From: Clostridium culturomicium
GTDB taxonomy: Bacteria > Bacillota > Clostridia > Clostridiales > Clostridiaceae
Reading direction: 5' to 3'
NCBI RefSeq assembly: GCF_000821305.1
Contig: NZ_CCXK01000014.1
Coordinates: 545,445-609,444, forward strand
DNA length: 64,000 nt
The translations under genes were made by a program, and so were the position numbers. The notes beneath the pieces are model-generated. The model searched no databases. It saw only the letters and a program-made list of their open reading frames with translations, and had not been told where the DNA came from. Of the stretch, positions 51,957 to 60,966 are shown piece by piece; position 1 is the first letter of the stretch; every line of letters starts with the position of its first letter.

Positions 51957-54900
51957 TTAGTGTTCATCATTAAAATCATCTAAAACTAAATCGCTATCCA
52001 AATCAGATTCTAGGTTAATATCCAAATCTGAATCTAAGTCATCACTGAATTCATCTAAATTAATATCTAATTCAGCATCCTCATCCACATCAGATCCTTC
52101 AATATCTATAGGCTCAGCAAATTCTTTTGATGGTTCAGCAGGAGTCACTTCTTCCTTGCCTTCCATATTCACTTCTAATTCCTCTACCTCATCTTCAATA
52201 GACTCTCTAAGTTTTATTTCTTCAAGGCTTTCATCAAGCAACTTAACATCTAAGCAAAGCGCTTGAAGTTCTTTGATAAGAACTTTGAATGATTCTGGAA
52301 CACCTGGTTCTGGAATATTCTCACCCTTAACAATAGCCTCATAAGTTTTAACTCTTCCAACAACGTCATCAGACTTAACAGTTAAGATTTCTTGAAGTGT
52401 GTGTGCAGCTCCGTATGCTTCTAGAGCCCAAACCTCCATCTCTCCAAATCTTTGTCCTCCGAACTGTGCTTTACCACCAAGTGGCTGTTGAGTTACTAGT
52501 GAGTATGGTCCAGTAGATCTTGCGTGTATCTTATCATCAACTAAGTGGTGAAGCTTTAAGATATACATGTATCCAACTGTTACTCTGTTATCAAACGGTT
52601 CCCCTGTTCTTCCATCGTATAGAACAGTCTTTCCATCTCTATTATATCCAGCTTTTTCTAAGCAATCTTGAATCTCTACGTCTAATGCACCATCAAATAC
52701 TGGAGTAGCTATATGCCATCCTAATTCGCTTGCTGCCCATCCTAAGTGAACCTCTAGTACCTGACCGATGTTCATACGTGATGGTACCCCTAGTGGGTTT
52801 AAGCAGATTTGAAGTGCCCTTCCGTCTGGTAAGAATGGCATATCCTCAACTGGTAATACTCTTGAGATAACCCCTTTGTTACCGTGACGTCCAGCCATCT
52901 TATCTCCTACAGAGATTTTTCTCTTTTGAGCTATATAGCATCTTACTAATTGATTTACTCCTGGTGGAAGTTCATCTGCATTATCTTTAGTAAATACTTT
53001 AACATCTACTATAATACCTGCTTCTCCATGAGGAACTCTTAATGATGTATCTCTAACTTCTCTAGCTTTCTCTCCGAATATTGCTCTAAGTAATCTCTCT
53101 TCAGCAGTTAATTCTGTTTCTCCCTTTGGAGTAACTTTTCCTACTAATATATCTCCTGATCTTACTTCGGCACCTATTCTAATTATTCCACGCTCGTCGA
53201 TATCTCTTAGAGCATCTTCACCAACGTTTGGAATATCTCTAGTTATTTCTTCAGGTCCTAGTTTAGTATCTCTAGCCTCTGATTCATATTCTTCTATATG
53301 GACAGAAGTGAAGATATCATCTCTTACTAACTCTTCAGAAATAAGCATAGCATCCTCGTAGTTATAACCTTCCCAAGTTATAAATCCGATTCTGATGTTC
53401 TTTCCTAAAGCTATTTCACCTAGGTCTGTAGATGGACCGTCAGCTAAAACAGTGTTTACTTCAACCCTCTCGCCTTTATCAACGATTGGACGTTGGTTTA
53501 CACAGGTTCCTGCGTTTGATCTCTTGAACTTTAATAGGTGGTATGTGTCTGTACCGCCATCTGAATCTCTTTTTATTCTAACCTCGTTAGCACTTACATA
53601 AGATACAACTCCAGCATTTTTAGCCTTAGGTAATACCCCTGAGTCTACTGCTGCTTTGTACTCTATTCCTGTACCAACAACTGGTGCTTGCGTTTTTAAT
53701 AGTGGAACTGCTTGACGTTGCATGTTTGATCCCATCAGTGCACGAGTAGCGTCGTCATTCTCAAGGAACGGTATCATTGCTGTCGCAACAGAAACGATCT
53801 GTCTTGGAGATATATCTATAAGATCTACCTCTTCTCTGTTTACAACAATAACATCTTCTCTTGCTCTAACAGTAACCTTCTTATCAATGAAGTGTCCTTC
53901 TGCATCTAATGGCTCACTAGCTTGAGCTACTAGGTAGTTATCCTCTTCATCTGCAGTAATATATATAATTTTGTCTATAGCCTTACCTAGCTTTTTATCA
54001 ACCACTCTATATGGCGTCTGCATAAATCCATACTCATTTACCTTAGCATAAGTAGCTAATGAGTTAATAAGACCTATGTTCGGACCCTCTGGTGTCTCGA
54101 TAGGACACATTCTTCCATAGTGAGAGTAGTGAACGTCTCTTACTTCAAATCCAGCTCTTTCTCTAGATAATCCTCCAGGTCCTAAAGCTGATAATCTTCT
54201 CTTATGTGTTAACTCAGATAATGGGTTAGTTTGATCCATGAACTGTGATAACTGAGAGCTTCCAAAGAATTCTTTAATAGACGCAACAACTGGTCTAATG
54301 TTTATTAATGCTTGTGGAGTAATTATCTCTTGGTCTTGAACAGTCATTCTTTCCTTAACTACTCTTTCCATTCTAGAAAGCCCAATTCTAAATTGGTTCT
54401 GTAATAACTCTCCTACAGATCTTAATCTTCTATTACCTAAGTGGTCTATATCATCTATATTACCAACTCCATATGGTAAGCCAAGTTCATAACTTAGTGT
54501 TGCATATATATCATCTCTGATTATATGTTTTGGAATCAGTCTTGTAATATTTGCTTTTATTTGTTCTCTTATATCATCTTCATCACTGTATGTGTCTAAT
54601 ATCTCTTTTAAAGTTGGATAATGAACATACTCTTTAACATGTAAATCTGAAACATCAAAATTCACATATTTAGCTAAATCAACAAAGTTGTTTCCTATGA
54701 CTCTAATAACTCTATCATCAACCTGAATATCAACAGAATTTATTCCTAAGTTCTGAATTTCAGTTGCTAATTCTCTATCTATCCTGCTACCCTTTTCAAC
54801 GATAATTTCACCTGTTTCTGGGTGTATTATATTTTCAGCAGCAATTTGATTCATAATTCTAAGTCTGATAGCTAACTTCTTATTGAATTTATATCTACCT

Positions 54901-55712
54901 ACTCTTGATAAATCATATCTTTTCGCATCAAAGAATAATGATTCTATTAATGAAATGGCACTGTCCACAGTTGGTGGTTCACCAGGTCTTAATCTCTTAT
55001 AGATTTCTAATAGCGCATCATTCTTATCCTTTGTATTATCTTTTTCAAGAGATGCCTTTAATCTTTCATCTTCACCGAAGATTTCAAGAATCTCTGCATC
55101 ACTACCATAGTTAAGCATTACTCTCATTAAAACAGTAATAGGTAGCTTTCTTGTCTTGTCTATTCTTACATATATTATATCGTTAGAGTCTGTCTCGTAC
55201 TCAAGCCAAGCCCCTCTATTCGGTATAACTGTTGCAGAATATAACTTTTTACCTGTTTTGTCTACTTCTTCTTTGTAATATACTCCTGGAGATCTAACTA
55301 GCTGACTAACAATAACTCTCTCAGCTCCGTTGATAACAAAGGTACCTTGATCAGTCATAAGTGGGAAATCTCCCATAAAGACTTCTTGTTCCTTTATTTC
55401 TCCTGTTTCATTGTTTTGTAGTCTAACTTTCACCTTCAATGGTGCTGCATAAGTAGTATCTCTTTCTTTGCACTGTTCAATTGAGTATTTAATATTTTCC
55501 ATATCCAACTTATAGTTGACAAATTCTAAAGATAAATTGCCAGTATAGTCTTGTATTGGATTAATATCATCAAATACCTCGTGCAAACCTTCAGCTAAGA
55601 ACCAATCATATGAGTCTAATTGCACCTCAATTAAATTTGGCATCTCCGCCGTTTCTTTTACCTTGGAAAAGCTCATTCTTTCCCTTTTACCAACTTTTAC
55701 AGGATGTACCAT
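51957..55712 (-). CDS. rpoB: RNA polymerase beta subunit, with acidic C-terminal tail
   Basis: Catalytic polymerase subunit, 1251 residues with the start at the ATG at 55712 (SD AAGGGG); the frame runs 25 codons further upstream through the leader but without homology. The rifampicin pocket is wild-type (QLSQFMDQTNPLSELTHKRR, then LSALGPGG), so susceptibility is predicted. The last 70 residues form an acidic, aspartate-leucine rich tail with repeated DLDINL-type units, beyond the usual conserved end. Confidence 0.98.
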   Translation of the reverse strand: MVHPVKVGKRERMSFSKVKETAEMPNLIEVQLDSYDWFLAEGLHEVFDDINPIQDYTGNLSLEFVNYKLDMENIKYSIEQCKERDTTYAAPLKVKVRLQNNETGEIKEQEVFMGDFPLMTDQGTFVINGAERVIVSQLVRSPGVYYKEEVDKTGKKLYSATVIPNRGAWLEYETDSNDIIYVRIDKTRKLPITVLMRVMLNYGSDAEILEIFGEDERLKASLEKDNTKDKNDALLEIYKRLRPGEPPTVDSAISLIESLFFDAKRYDLSRVGRYKFNKKLAIRLRIMNQIAAENIIHPETGEIIVEKGSRIDRELATEIQNLGINSVDIQVDDRVIRVIGNNFVDLAKYVNFDVSDLHVKEYVHYPTLKEILDTYSDEDDIREQIKANITRLIPKHIIRDDIYATLSYELGLPYGVGNIDDIDHLGNRRLRSVGELLQNQFRIGLSRMERVVKERMTVQDQEIITPQALINIRPVVASIKEFFGSSQLSQFMDQTNPLSELTHKRRLSALGPGGLSRERAGFEVRDVHYSHYGRMCPIETPEGPNIGLINSLATYAKVNEYGFMQTPYRVVDKKLGKAIDKIIYITADEEDNYLVAQASEPLDAEGHFIDKKVTVRAREDVIVVNREEVDLIDISPRQIVSVATAMIPFLENDDATRALMGSNMQRQAVPLLKTQAPVVGTGIEYKAAVDSGVLPKAKNAGVVSYVSANEVRIKRDSDGGTDTYHLLKFKRSNAGTCVNQRPIVDKGERVEVNTVLADGPSTDLGEIALGKNIRIGFITWEGYNYEDAMLISEELVRDDIFTSVHIEEYESEARDTKLGPEEITRDIPNVGEDALRDIDERGIIRIGAEVRSGDILVGKVTPKGETELTAEERLLRAIFGEKAREVRDTSLRVPHGEAGIIVDVKVFTKDNADELPPGVNQLVRCYIAQKRKISVGDKMAGRHGNKGVISRVLPVEDMPFLPDGRALQICLNPLGVPSRMNIGQVLEVHLGWAASELGWHIATPVFDGALDVEIQDCLEKAGYNRDGKTVLYDGRTGEPFDNRVTVGYMYILKLHHLVDDKIHARSTGPYSLVTQQPLGGKAQFGGQRFGEMEVWALEAYGAAHTLQEILTVKSDDVVGRVKTYEAIVKGENIPEPGVPESFKVLIKELQALCLDVKLLDESLEEIKLRESIEDEVEELEVNMEGKEEVTPAEPSKEFAEPIDIEGSDVDEDAELDINLDEFSDDLDSDLDINLESDLDSDLVLDDFNDEH

Positions 55713-55911
55713 ATTATTTTCACCCCTTGTATAAACTAAAATAACCCAAGACACACTTTCCCCTAGGACTTTGTGTTTCGGACTCACACTTGTTCATCAT
55801 GCAATTTTACCCAAATCAAAAAAAATTATTCATTGTCCGCAAACCAAAAGGTTCCACCTAATTTTTTCACATTTTACTCTTACCGCATGATTTTATATAC
55901 TTTATTCGCAT
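55713..55911 (-). other. rpoB leader, no gene
   Basis: About 200 nt of untranslated RNA from the promoter at 55918 to the start codon. Several short complementary segments (AACC/GGTT near 55850, CAAG/CTTG near 55750-55795) suggest structure, but no known leader is recognised. Confidence 0.5.
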
Positions 55912-55917
55912 TGAAAT

Positions 55918-55946
55918 ATGATATCACTAAACTTATCACATGTCAA
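55918..55946 (-). promoter_or_regulatory. Sigma-A promoter of rpoBC
   Basis: Consensus -35 TTGACA (55941-55946) and -10 TATCAT (55918-55923), 17-nt spacer. It gives rpoBC independent transcription after the rplL terminator. Confidence 0.9.
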
Positions 55947-56006
55947 CAATTATTTCATTTATTTCTAAATTTCTTCATTTTCTGAGGAAATTCTTCTGTT
56001 ACAAAA

Positions 56007-56033
56007 ATGGAGTACTTAATCTAAGTACTCCAT
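56007..56033 (-). terminator. Terminator or attenuator after rplL
   Basis: A 12-bp perfect stem ATGGAGTACTTA and its complement (56007-56018 with 56022-56033) is followed by T5 on the minus strand. It separates the L10-L7/L12 genes from rpoBC and may allow partial readthrough. Confidence 0.9.
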
Positions 56034-56056
56034 AATATAAATCTTTTAAAGATCTA

Positions 56057-56422
56057 CTATTTTACTTCAACAGTAGCTCCAACTTCTTCAAGTTTAGCTT
56101 TCATGTTTTCAGCATCTTCTTTGCTTACAGCTTCTTTAATTGTTTTAGGAGCTCCATCAACTATATCTTTAGCTTCTTTTAATCCTAATCCAGTTAATTC
56201 TCTAACAACTTTTATAACTTTTATTTTTCCTGCTCCAGCGTTAGTTAATACTACGTCGAATTCAGTTTTCTCTTCAGCTGCTGCTGCTCCAGCTCCTGCT
56301 CCTGCAACTGCTACTGGTGCTGCTGCGCTTACTCCAAATTCCTCTTCACAAGCCTTTACTAGCTCGTTTAATTCTAAAACAGTCATATCTTTAATAGCTT
56401 GAATTATTTCTTCTCTTGTCAT
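56057..56422 (-). CDS. rplL: 50S ribosomal protein L7/L12
   Basis: Stalk dimer that recruits GTPase factors, 121 residues. The N-terminal dimer domain (about 1-35) is followed by an alanine-rich hinge (APVAVAGAGAGAAAA, about 36-51), then the factor-binding domain (VVLTNAGAGKIKVIK and GLKEAKDIVDGAP). The start is the ATG at 56422 with SD GGAGGTG 9 nt ahead; a GTG at 56434 lies inside that SD. Confidence 0.98.
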   Translation of the reverse strand: MTREEIIQAIKDMTVLELNELVKACEEEFGVSAAAPVAVAGAGAGAAAAEEKTEFDVVLTNAGAGKIKVIKVVRELTGLGLKEAKDIVDGAPKTIKEAVSKEDAENMKAKLEEVGATVEVK

Positions 56423-56489
56423 TTTAAAATGCACCTCCGAATATTTTTAAATAATTAATGTGTTTTTTCTAACTACAAATTAGTATATA

Positions 56490-56996
56490 TTACTCTGCTA
56501 CTTCTTCGCCTTTTTTCTCAGCAACTGCACTTAATAAGTACGCTAAGTTTGAAAGTGGAGCTTTGAAGCTTCCAAGTAGTTTTGCAAGAAGTACGTCTCT
56601 TGATGGTATAGAAGCGATTTCTGTAATCTCTTTCTCACCGTAAAGAGTTCCTTGGATAACCCCTGCTTTTAATTTAAGTTTTTTATGAGTTTTTGCAAAG
56701 TCATTTAAAACTCTTGCTGGAGCTGTTGGATCTTCATATCCTAGAGCTATTGATACTGGCCCTTGAAGATATTGATCTAATCCTTCAATTCCTAATTCTT
56801 TAGCAGCTAATGTTACTAGAGTGTTTTTGTATACTCTATATTCAACACCTGCTTCTCTTAATGCTTTTCTTAATTGTGTATCTTCTTCAACGTTAAGTCC
56901 TTGATACTCACTAAGAACAACTCCTTGAGCACTTTGTAACTTTTCCTTTATTTCAGCAACTTTTGCTTCTTTTAAAGATCTATTTTTACTTTGCAC
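56490..56996 (-). CDS. rplJ: 50S ribosomal protein L10
   Basis: Stalk base protein that holds the L7/L12 dimers, 168 residues. The N-terminal 16S-like segment (VVLSEYQGLNVEEDTQLRKALREAGVEY in part) and the C-terminal helix (GSFKAPLSNLAYLLSAVAEKK) are as expected. It is preceded by an RNA leader with the L10-type core, which it likely binds to repress its own synthesis. SD AGGAGGTG. Confidence 0.98.
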   Translation of the reverse strand: MQSKNRSLKEAKVAEIKEKLQSAQGVVLSEYQGLNVEEDTQLRKALREAGVEYRVYKNTLVTLAAKELGIEGLDQYLQGPVSIALGYEDPTAPARVLNDFAKTHKKLKLKAGVIQGTLYGEKEITEIASIPSRDVLLAKLLGSFKAPLSNLAYLLSAVAEKKGEEVAE

Positions 56997-57039
56997 TGTG
57001 TGTCCACCTCCTTACAGTTTTCACTGTATTTTTCCAAAA

Positions 57040-57142
57040 ATTAAGGTCTCCCCGTAGACACACGAAGAGACCAATAAAAATCACATTTATTAGCATCCTC
57101 GGTAGGTATAAGTTACGCTTAAAGCACCTACTGTCTACGGAA
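57040..57142 (-). promoter_or_regulatory. L10 ribosomal protein leader
   Basis: The minus-strand leader before rplJ contains the characteristic L10-leader segments GTAGACAGTAGGTG and CCTACCGAGG, linked by a CTTAA-type stretch. This is the known autoregulatory RNA bound by L10(L12)4. It ends with an attenuator hairpin (57045-57072). Confidence 0.85.
57045..57072 (-). terminator. Attenuator in the L10 leader
   Basis: A 6-bp GGTCTC/GAGACC stem (57045-57050 with 57067-57072) followed on the minus strand by TTAATTTTT. Part of its loop can pair with the upstream GTAGACA segment of the leader, so mutually exclusive structures are likely. Confidence 0.75.
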
Positions 57143-57160
57143 ATATATTCAACTCTTTGT

Positions 57161-57189
57161 ATTATAACAGATTACTCTGTATAATGCAA
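57161..57189 (-). promoter_or_regulatory. Sigma-A promoter of rplJL
   Basis: -35 TTGCAT (57184-57189) and -10 TATAAT (57161-57166) with a 17-nt spacer, right after the rplA stop. It drives the L10 leader, rplJ and rplL. Confidence 0.9.
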
Positions 57190-57191
57190 TA

Positions 57192-57890
57192 CTAATCTAA
57201 AACTTTTGCTGGGTTAACTTTAACTCCAGGTCCCATAGTTGATGCTACAGTAACTGATTTAATGTATTGACCTTTAGCTGCAGCTGGTTTAGCTTTAACT
57301 ATAGCGTCCATTAAAGTGTGGAAGTTCTCTTGAAGTTTTTCAACTCCGAAAGATGTCTTACCAATTCCTACGTGTACGATAGCTGTTTTATCAACTCTGT
57401 ACTCAACTTTACCAGCTTTAATATCATTTAAAGCTTTAGCAACGTCAAATGTAACTGTTCCTGATTTTGGATTTGGCATTAATCCTTTTGGTCCTAATAC
57501 TCTACCTAGTCTTCCAACTACACCCATCATATCTGGAGTAGCTACAACTACATCAAAATCAAACCAGTTTTCTTTTTGGATCTTATCTACTAATTCTTCT
57601 GCTCCAACGAAATCAGCTCCAGCAGCTTCTGCTTCTTTAGCCTTATCTCCTTTAGCGAAAACTAATACTCTAACAGTTTTACCTGTTCCGTGTGGAAGCA
57701 CTACTGCTCCTCTTACTTGTTGATCTGCATGTCTTGGGTCAACACCAAGTCTTACGTGAACTTCGATAGTCTCATCAAATTTAGCTTTTGATGTTTTTAT
57801 TGCAAGGTCCATAGATTCTGCTGGTGTATATAGAGCGTTTTTGTCTACTAATTTAGCACTCTCTATGTAGTTCTTTCCCATTTTAGCCAT
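57192..57890 (-). CDS. rplA: 50S ribosomal protein L1
   Basis: L1-stalk protein that helps release E-site tRNA, 232 residues. Motifs are GVDPRHADQQVRGAVVLPHG and GRVLGPKGLMPNPKSGTVT. In many bacteria L1 represses the rplK-rplA message. It lies 55 bp after rplK. SD AGGAGG. No oddity. Confidence 0.98.
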   Translation of the reverse strand: MAKMGKNYIESAKLVDKNALYTPAESMDLAIKTSKAKFDETIEVHVRLGVDPRHADQQVRGAVVLPHGTGKTVRVLVFAKGDKAKEAEAAGADFVGAEELVDKIQKENWFDFDVVVATPDMMGVVGRLGRVLGPKGLMPNPKSGTVTFDVAKALNDIKAGKVEYRVDKTAIVHVGIGKTSFGVEKLQENFHTLMDAIVKAKPAAAKGQYIKSVTVASTMGPGVKVNPAKVLD

Positions 57891-57945
57891 TTTGCATCCT
57901 CCTTTGTGGTATTAACGGTTTTTGCCTCCCACCGAATTAATTGAA

Positions 57946-58371
57946 TTACTCTTCGATTACTATTCCCATGCTTCTAGCTGTTCCAGCTATCATGCTCATA
58001 GCAGCTTCTACTGATGCAGCGTTTAAATCTGGCATCTTAAGCTCAGCAATTTCTCTAACTTTAGCTTTAGAAACTGTTGCAACTTTAGTTCTGTTTGGAA
58101 CTCCTGAACCGCTTTCGATTCCAGCTGCTTTCTTAAGTAATACTGCTGCTGGTGGAGTTTTTAATATGAAGCTGAAAGATCTATCCTGATATACAGTTAT
58201 AACAACTGGTATTATCATACCTGGTTGATCCGCAGTCTTCGCGTTAAATTCCTTACAGAATCCCATAATGTTTACACCGTGTTGACCAAGTGCAGGTCCA
58301 ACTGGTGGTGCTGGTGTTGCCTTCCCTGCAGGAAGTTGAAGTTTTATCATTCCTGTTATTTTCTTAGCCAT
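57946..58371 (-). CDS. rplK: 50S ribosomal protein L11
   Basis: GTPase-centre protein of 141 residues and target of thiopeptides. The conserved proline-rich loop is PAPPVGPALGQHGVNIMGF. The start is the ATG at 58371 with SD AGGAGGTG; the frame opens 16 codons earlier without a family match. The segment GTARSMGIVIEE closes the protein as usual. Confidence 0.98.
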   Translation of the reverse strand: MAKKITGMIKLQLPAGKATPAPPVGPALGQHGVNIMGFCKEFNAKTADQPGMIIPVVITVYQDRSFSFILKTPPAAVLLKKAAGIESGSGVPNRTKVATVSKAKVREIAELKMPDLNAASVEAAMSMIAGTARSMGIVIEE

Positions 58372-58462
58372 GAGTTTACACCTCCTATATTGTGGTAAGC
58401 GGGCGTTAAGCCCTCCCACTTAAATAGAACTAATCCTTAGGATTTGCCCTACTAAGTCTCTC

Positions 58463-58984
58463 TTAAAGTTTTTGTATTTGATTAAAATCAAGTTCAACAG
58501 ATGTTTCTCTGCCAAACATGTTTACTAATCCCTTAACCTTGTGTTTTTCTATAGATATTTCGGTAATAACTACGGTGAAGTCTTCAAATGGTCCTGATAT
58601 GACTCTCACTTGTTCTCCTACTTCCACATCTATGTTCACTTGTTTTTCAACAATTCCCATGTTATGAATTTCGTCTTCTGTTAAGGCTACAGGTTTTGAT
58701 CCAGGACCTACGAACCCAGTAACCCCTCTTGTATTTCTTACGATATACCAAGAGTCGTCAGTCATAACCATTTTAACCATAACATATCCAGGGAAAACTT
58801 TTCTAAGAATAGTTTTCTCTTTACCATCTTTGATTTCAACTTGTTCCTCCATCGGCACTTGTATGTCATGAACGAACTCGTGTAGGTTTCTATTTTCGAT
58901 AACCTTCTCAAGATTAGCTTTTACTTTATTTTCGTAACCTGAATATGTATGAACTACATACCATTTTGCTTTTTCTCCTGCCAT
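58463..58984 (-). CDS. nusG: Transcription termination/antitermination protein NusG
   Basis: Elongation factor binding the polymerase clamp, 173 residues. The NGN domain starts WYVVHTYSGYENKVKANLE and the C-terminal KOW domain has GEQVRVISGPFEDFTVV (about 120-136). It couples transcription to translation via S10. It is co-transcribed with secE (47-bp gap) in the classical order. Confidence 0.97.
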   Translation of the reverse strand: MAGEKAKWYVVHTYSGYENKVKANLEKVIENRNLHEFVHDIQVPMEEQVEIKDGKEKTILRKVFPGYVMVKMVMTDDSWYIVRNTRGVTGFVGPGSKPVALTEDEIHNMGIVEKQVNIDVEVGEQVRVISGPFEDFTVVITEISIEKHKVKGLVNMFGRETSVELDFNQIQKL

Positions 58985-59031
58985 AGCTCCAGGGGTAATA
59001 ATCCGTATTCCCCCTATACCTCCCTTTTAAA

Positions 59032-59256
59032 TTATTTAAAAATCAAATTAAAGAGGTTTTTAAAACCAACATCTAACAAACCTACAGTTATTGTATAAAG
59101 AAGACAAAAGCATACTACAGCCGCGAAAGCAGTTTTCACTTCATCTTTAGCTGGCCATGTTACTCTTTTAAATTCTGCCTTTAAGTCGATAAAGAACTGT
59201 ACTATCTTCATTCGTTTTTTCGGTTCTATTGTTTTAACATCAACTTTTACAGCCAT
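59032..59256 (-). CDS. secE: Preprotein translocase subunit SecE
   Basis: A 74-residue single-membrane-helix protein that clamps SecY. The conserved amphipathic segment AEFKRVTWPAKDEVKTA (about 31-47) precedes the membrane helix (about 48-68). The start is the ATG at 59256, 10 nt after a GGGGA SD; the GTG at 59265 is too near. It sits between rpmG and nusG. Confidence 0.96.
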   Translation of the reverse strand: MAVKVDVKTIEPKKRMKIVQFFIDLKAEFKRVTWPAKDEVKTAFAAVVCFCLLYTITVGLLDVGFKNLFNLIFK

Positions 59257-59295
59257 TTTATTCACATCCCCAAAATATTTGAAGTTCTATATGAA

Positions 59296-59445
59296 CTATT
59301 TTGTTTCTTTATGAAGTGTATGTTTGTGGCAGAATCTGCAGTATTTTTGCATTTCAATTCTGTCTGGATTATTTTTCTTGTTTTTCATTGTGTTGTAGTT
59401 TCTTTGTTTACATTCAGTACATGCTAAAGTTATTTTAACTCTCAC
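59296..59445 (-). CDS. rpmG: 50S ribosomal protein L33, zinc-binding form
   Basis: A 49-residue gene read directly from the gap before secE. It starts with a GTG at 59445 after an AGGAGGTG SD and ends in TAG. The protein reads RVKITLACTECKQRNYNT, with zinc cysteines C9, C12, C36 and C39. The order rpmG-secE-nusG is standard, so the assignment is secure. Confidence 0.97.
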   Translation of the reverse strand: MRVKITLACTECKQRNYNTMKNKKNNPDRIEMQKYCRFCHKHTLHKETK

Positions 59446-59548
59446 AATCAACACCTCCTAGTTGCGTGTAATTAATTTCAATTTATAAAAAAATCCAATA
59501 AGCTTAAATAATTATTTGTTATCATTAACTGCAATTTGTTACTTTAAC

Positions 59549-59577
59549 ACTCTATCACATGTAGTGCATCATGTCAA
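59549..59577 (-). promoter_or_regulatory. Sigma-A promoter of rpmG-secE-nusG-rplKA
   Basis: -35 TTGACA (59572-59577) and -10 TAGAGT (59549-59554), 17-nt spacer. It lies between the tuf terminator and rpmG, and gives a leader of about 100 nt. Confidence 0.75.
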
Positions 59578-59647
59578 ATGTAAATACTTTCTTAATTCAA
59601 ACCATTTTATTACTTATAAATTCACGCCATTAGATTTTTCTTTTAAA

Positions 59648-59674
59648 AGGACTAGGTTTTCAAAACCCAGTCCT
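59648..59674 (-). terminator. Terminator of tuf copy 2
   Basis: A stem AGGACT/AGTCCT (59648-59653 with 59669-59674), extended by GGTTTT/AAAACC pairing across one mismatch, followed by T4 on the minus strand, 20 bp after the stop. Confidence 0.88.
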
Positions 59675-59693
59675 ATTTATTTTTTATTTGTAA

Positions 59694-60887
59694 TTATTCA
59701 ACGATAGAAGTAACAACTCCTGAACCTACAGTTCTTCCACCTTCTCTGATCGCGAATCTTAATCCTTCATCCATAGCGATTGGAGTGATTAATTCAACGT
59801 TCATGTCGATGTGGTCTCCAGGCATTACCATTTCCATTCCTTCTGGTAATTTGATTGATCCTGTAACGTCAGTTGTTCTGAAGTAGAATTGTGGTCTGTA
59901 TCCATCGAAGAATGGAGTGTGTCTTCCACCCTCTTCTTTTTTAAGTACGTATACTTGACCTACGAATTTTGTGTGTGGGTGTACTGAACCTACTTTTGAA
60001 AGTACTTGACCTCTTTCGATGTCTGTTCTTTGTACTCCTCTTAATAGAGCTCCGATGTTATCTCCAGCTTGTGCTTCATCAAGAAGTTTTCTGAACATCT
60101 CTACTCCTGTACATACTACTTTTCTCTTATCTTCGCTTAATCCAACGATTTCGATTTCATCTCCTACATGAAGTACTCCAGCTTCAACTCTTCCTGTTGC
60201 AACTGTTCCTCTTCCTGTAATTGTGAATACGTCCTCTACTGGCATTAAGAATGGCTTATCTGTTGCTCTCTCTGGAGTTGGGATGTAGCTATCTACTGCT
60301 GCCATTAACTCCATTATGCATTTAGATGCTTCTTCATCTGTTGGGTTTTCTAATGCTTTTAATGCTGATCCTGTTATTATTGGAATATCATCACCTGGGA
60401 AGTCATACTCAGATAATAATTCTCTGATTTCCATTTCTACTAATTCTAATAATTCTGGATCGTCTACCATATCAGCTTTGTTTAAGAATACAACTATGTA
60501 TTGTACTCCAACTCTTGATGCTAGTAGGATGTGCTCTCTTGTTTGAGGCATTGGACCATCTGCTGCAGATACAACTAGTATAGCTCCATCCATTTGTGCA
60601 GCTCCTGTGATCATGTTCTTAACATAGTCAGCGTGTCCTGGACAATCAACGTGTGCATAGTGTCTTGTTTCTGTTTCATACTCAACGTGTGAAGTGTTGA
60701 TTGTTATTCCTCTTTCTTTTTCTTCTGGTGCTTTATCGATATCAGCATAGTTGAATGCTTCTGCATATCCTCTGTTAGCTAATACTGATGTTATAGCAGC
60801 TGTTAATGTAGTCTTACCGTGGTCAACGTGTCCTATAGTTCCAATGTTAACGTGCGGTTTGCTTCTTTCAAATTTTGCTTTTGCCAT
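59694..60887 (-). CDS. tuf: Elongation factor Tu, copy 2
   Basis: Same 397-residue protein as the copy at 43592, with only the next-to-last residue different (V in place of I). All GTPase motifs are intact. It has its own terminator and is downstream of tRNA-Thr and a perfect consensus promoter, so it is expressed independently of the str operon. About 30 bp of upstream sequence, including the SD, is also shared. Confidence 0.99.
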   Translation of the reverse strand: MAKAKFERSKPHVNIGTIGHVDHGKTTLTAAITSVLANRGYAEAFNYADIDKAPEEKERGITINTSHVEYETETRHYAHVDCPGHADYVKNMITGAAQMDGAILVVSAADGPMPQTREHILLASRVGVQYIVVFLNKADMVDDPELLELVEMEIRELLSEYDFPGDDIPIITGSALKALENPTDEEASKCIMELMAAVDSYIPTPERATDKPFLMPVEDVFTITGRGTVATGRVEAGVLHVGDEIEIVGLSEDKRKVVCTGVEMFRKLLDEAQAGDNIGALLRGVQRTDIERGQVLSKVGSVHPHTKFVGQVYVLKKEEGGRHTPFFDGYRPQFYFRTTDVTGSIKLPEGMEMVMPGDHIDMNVELITPIAMDEGLRFAIREGGRTVGSGVVTSIVE

Positions 60888-60966
60888 TTTAAATTCCTCC
60901 TTATTTGGAAAACATTATATTTTCACTTGATTAATGTAAACTTATCCACGTGTGTTGCTATTTAAT

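Noticed and set aside
55713..55787. Upstream extension of rpoB by 25 codons
   Set aside because: The SD and homology both point to the ATG at 55712; the extra codons are in the leader RNA.
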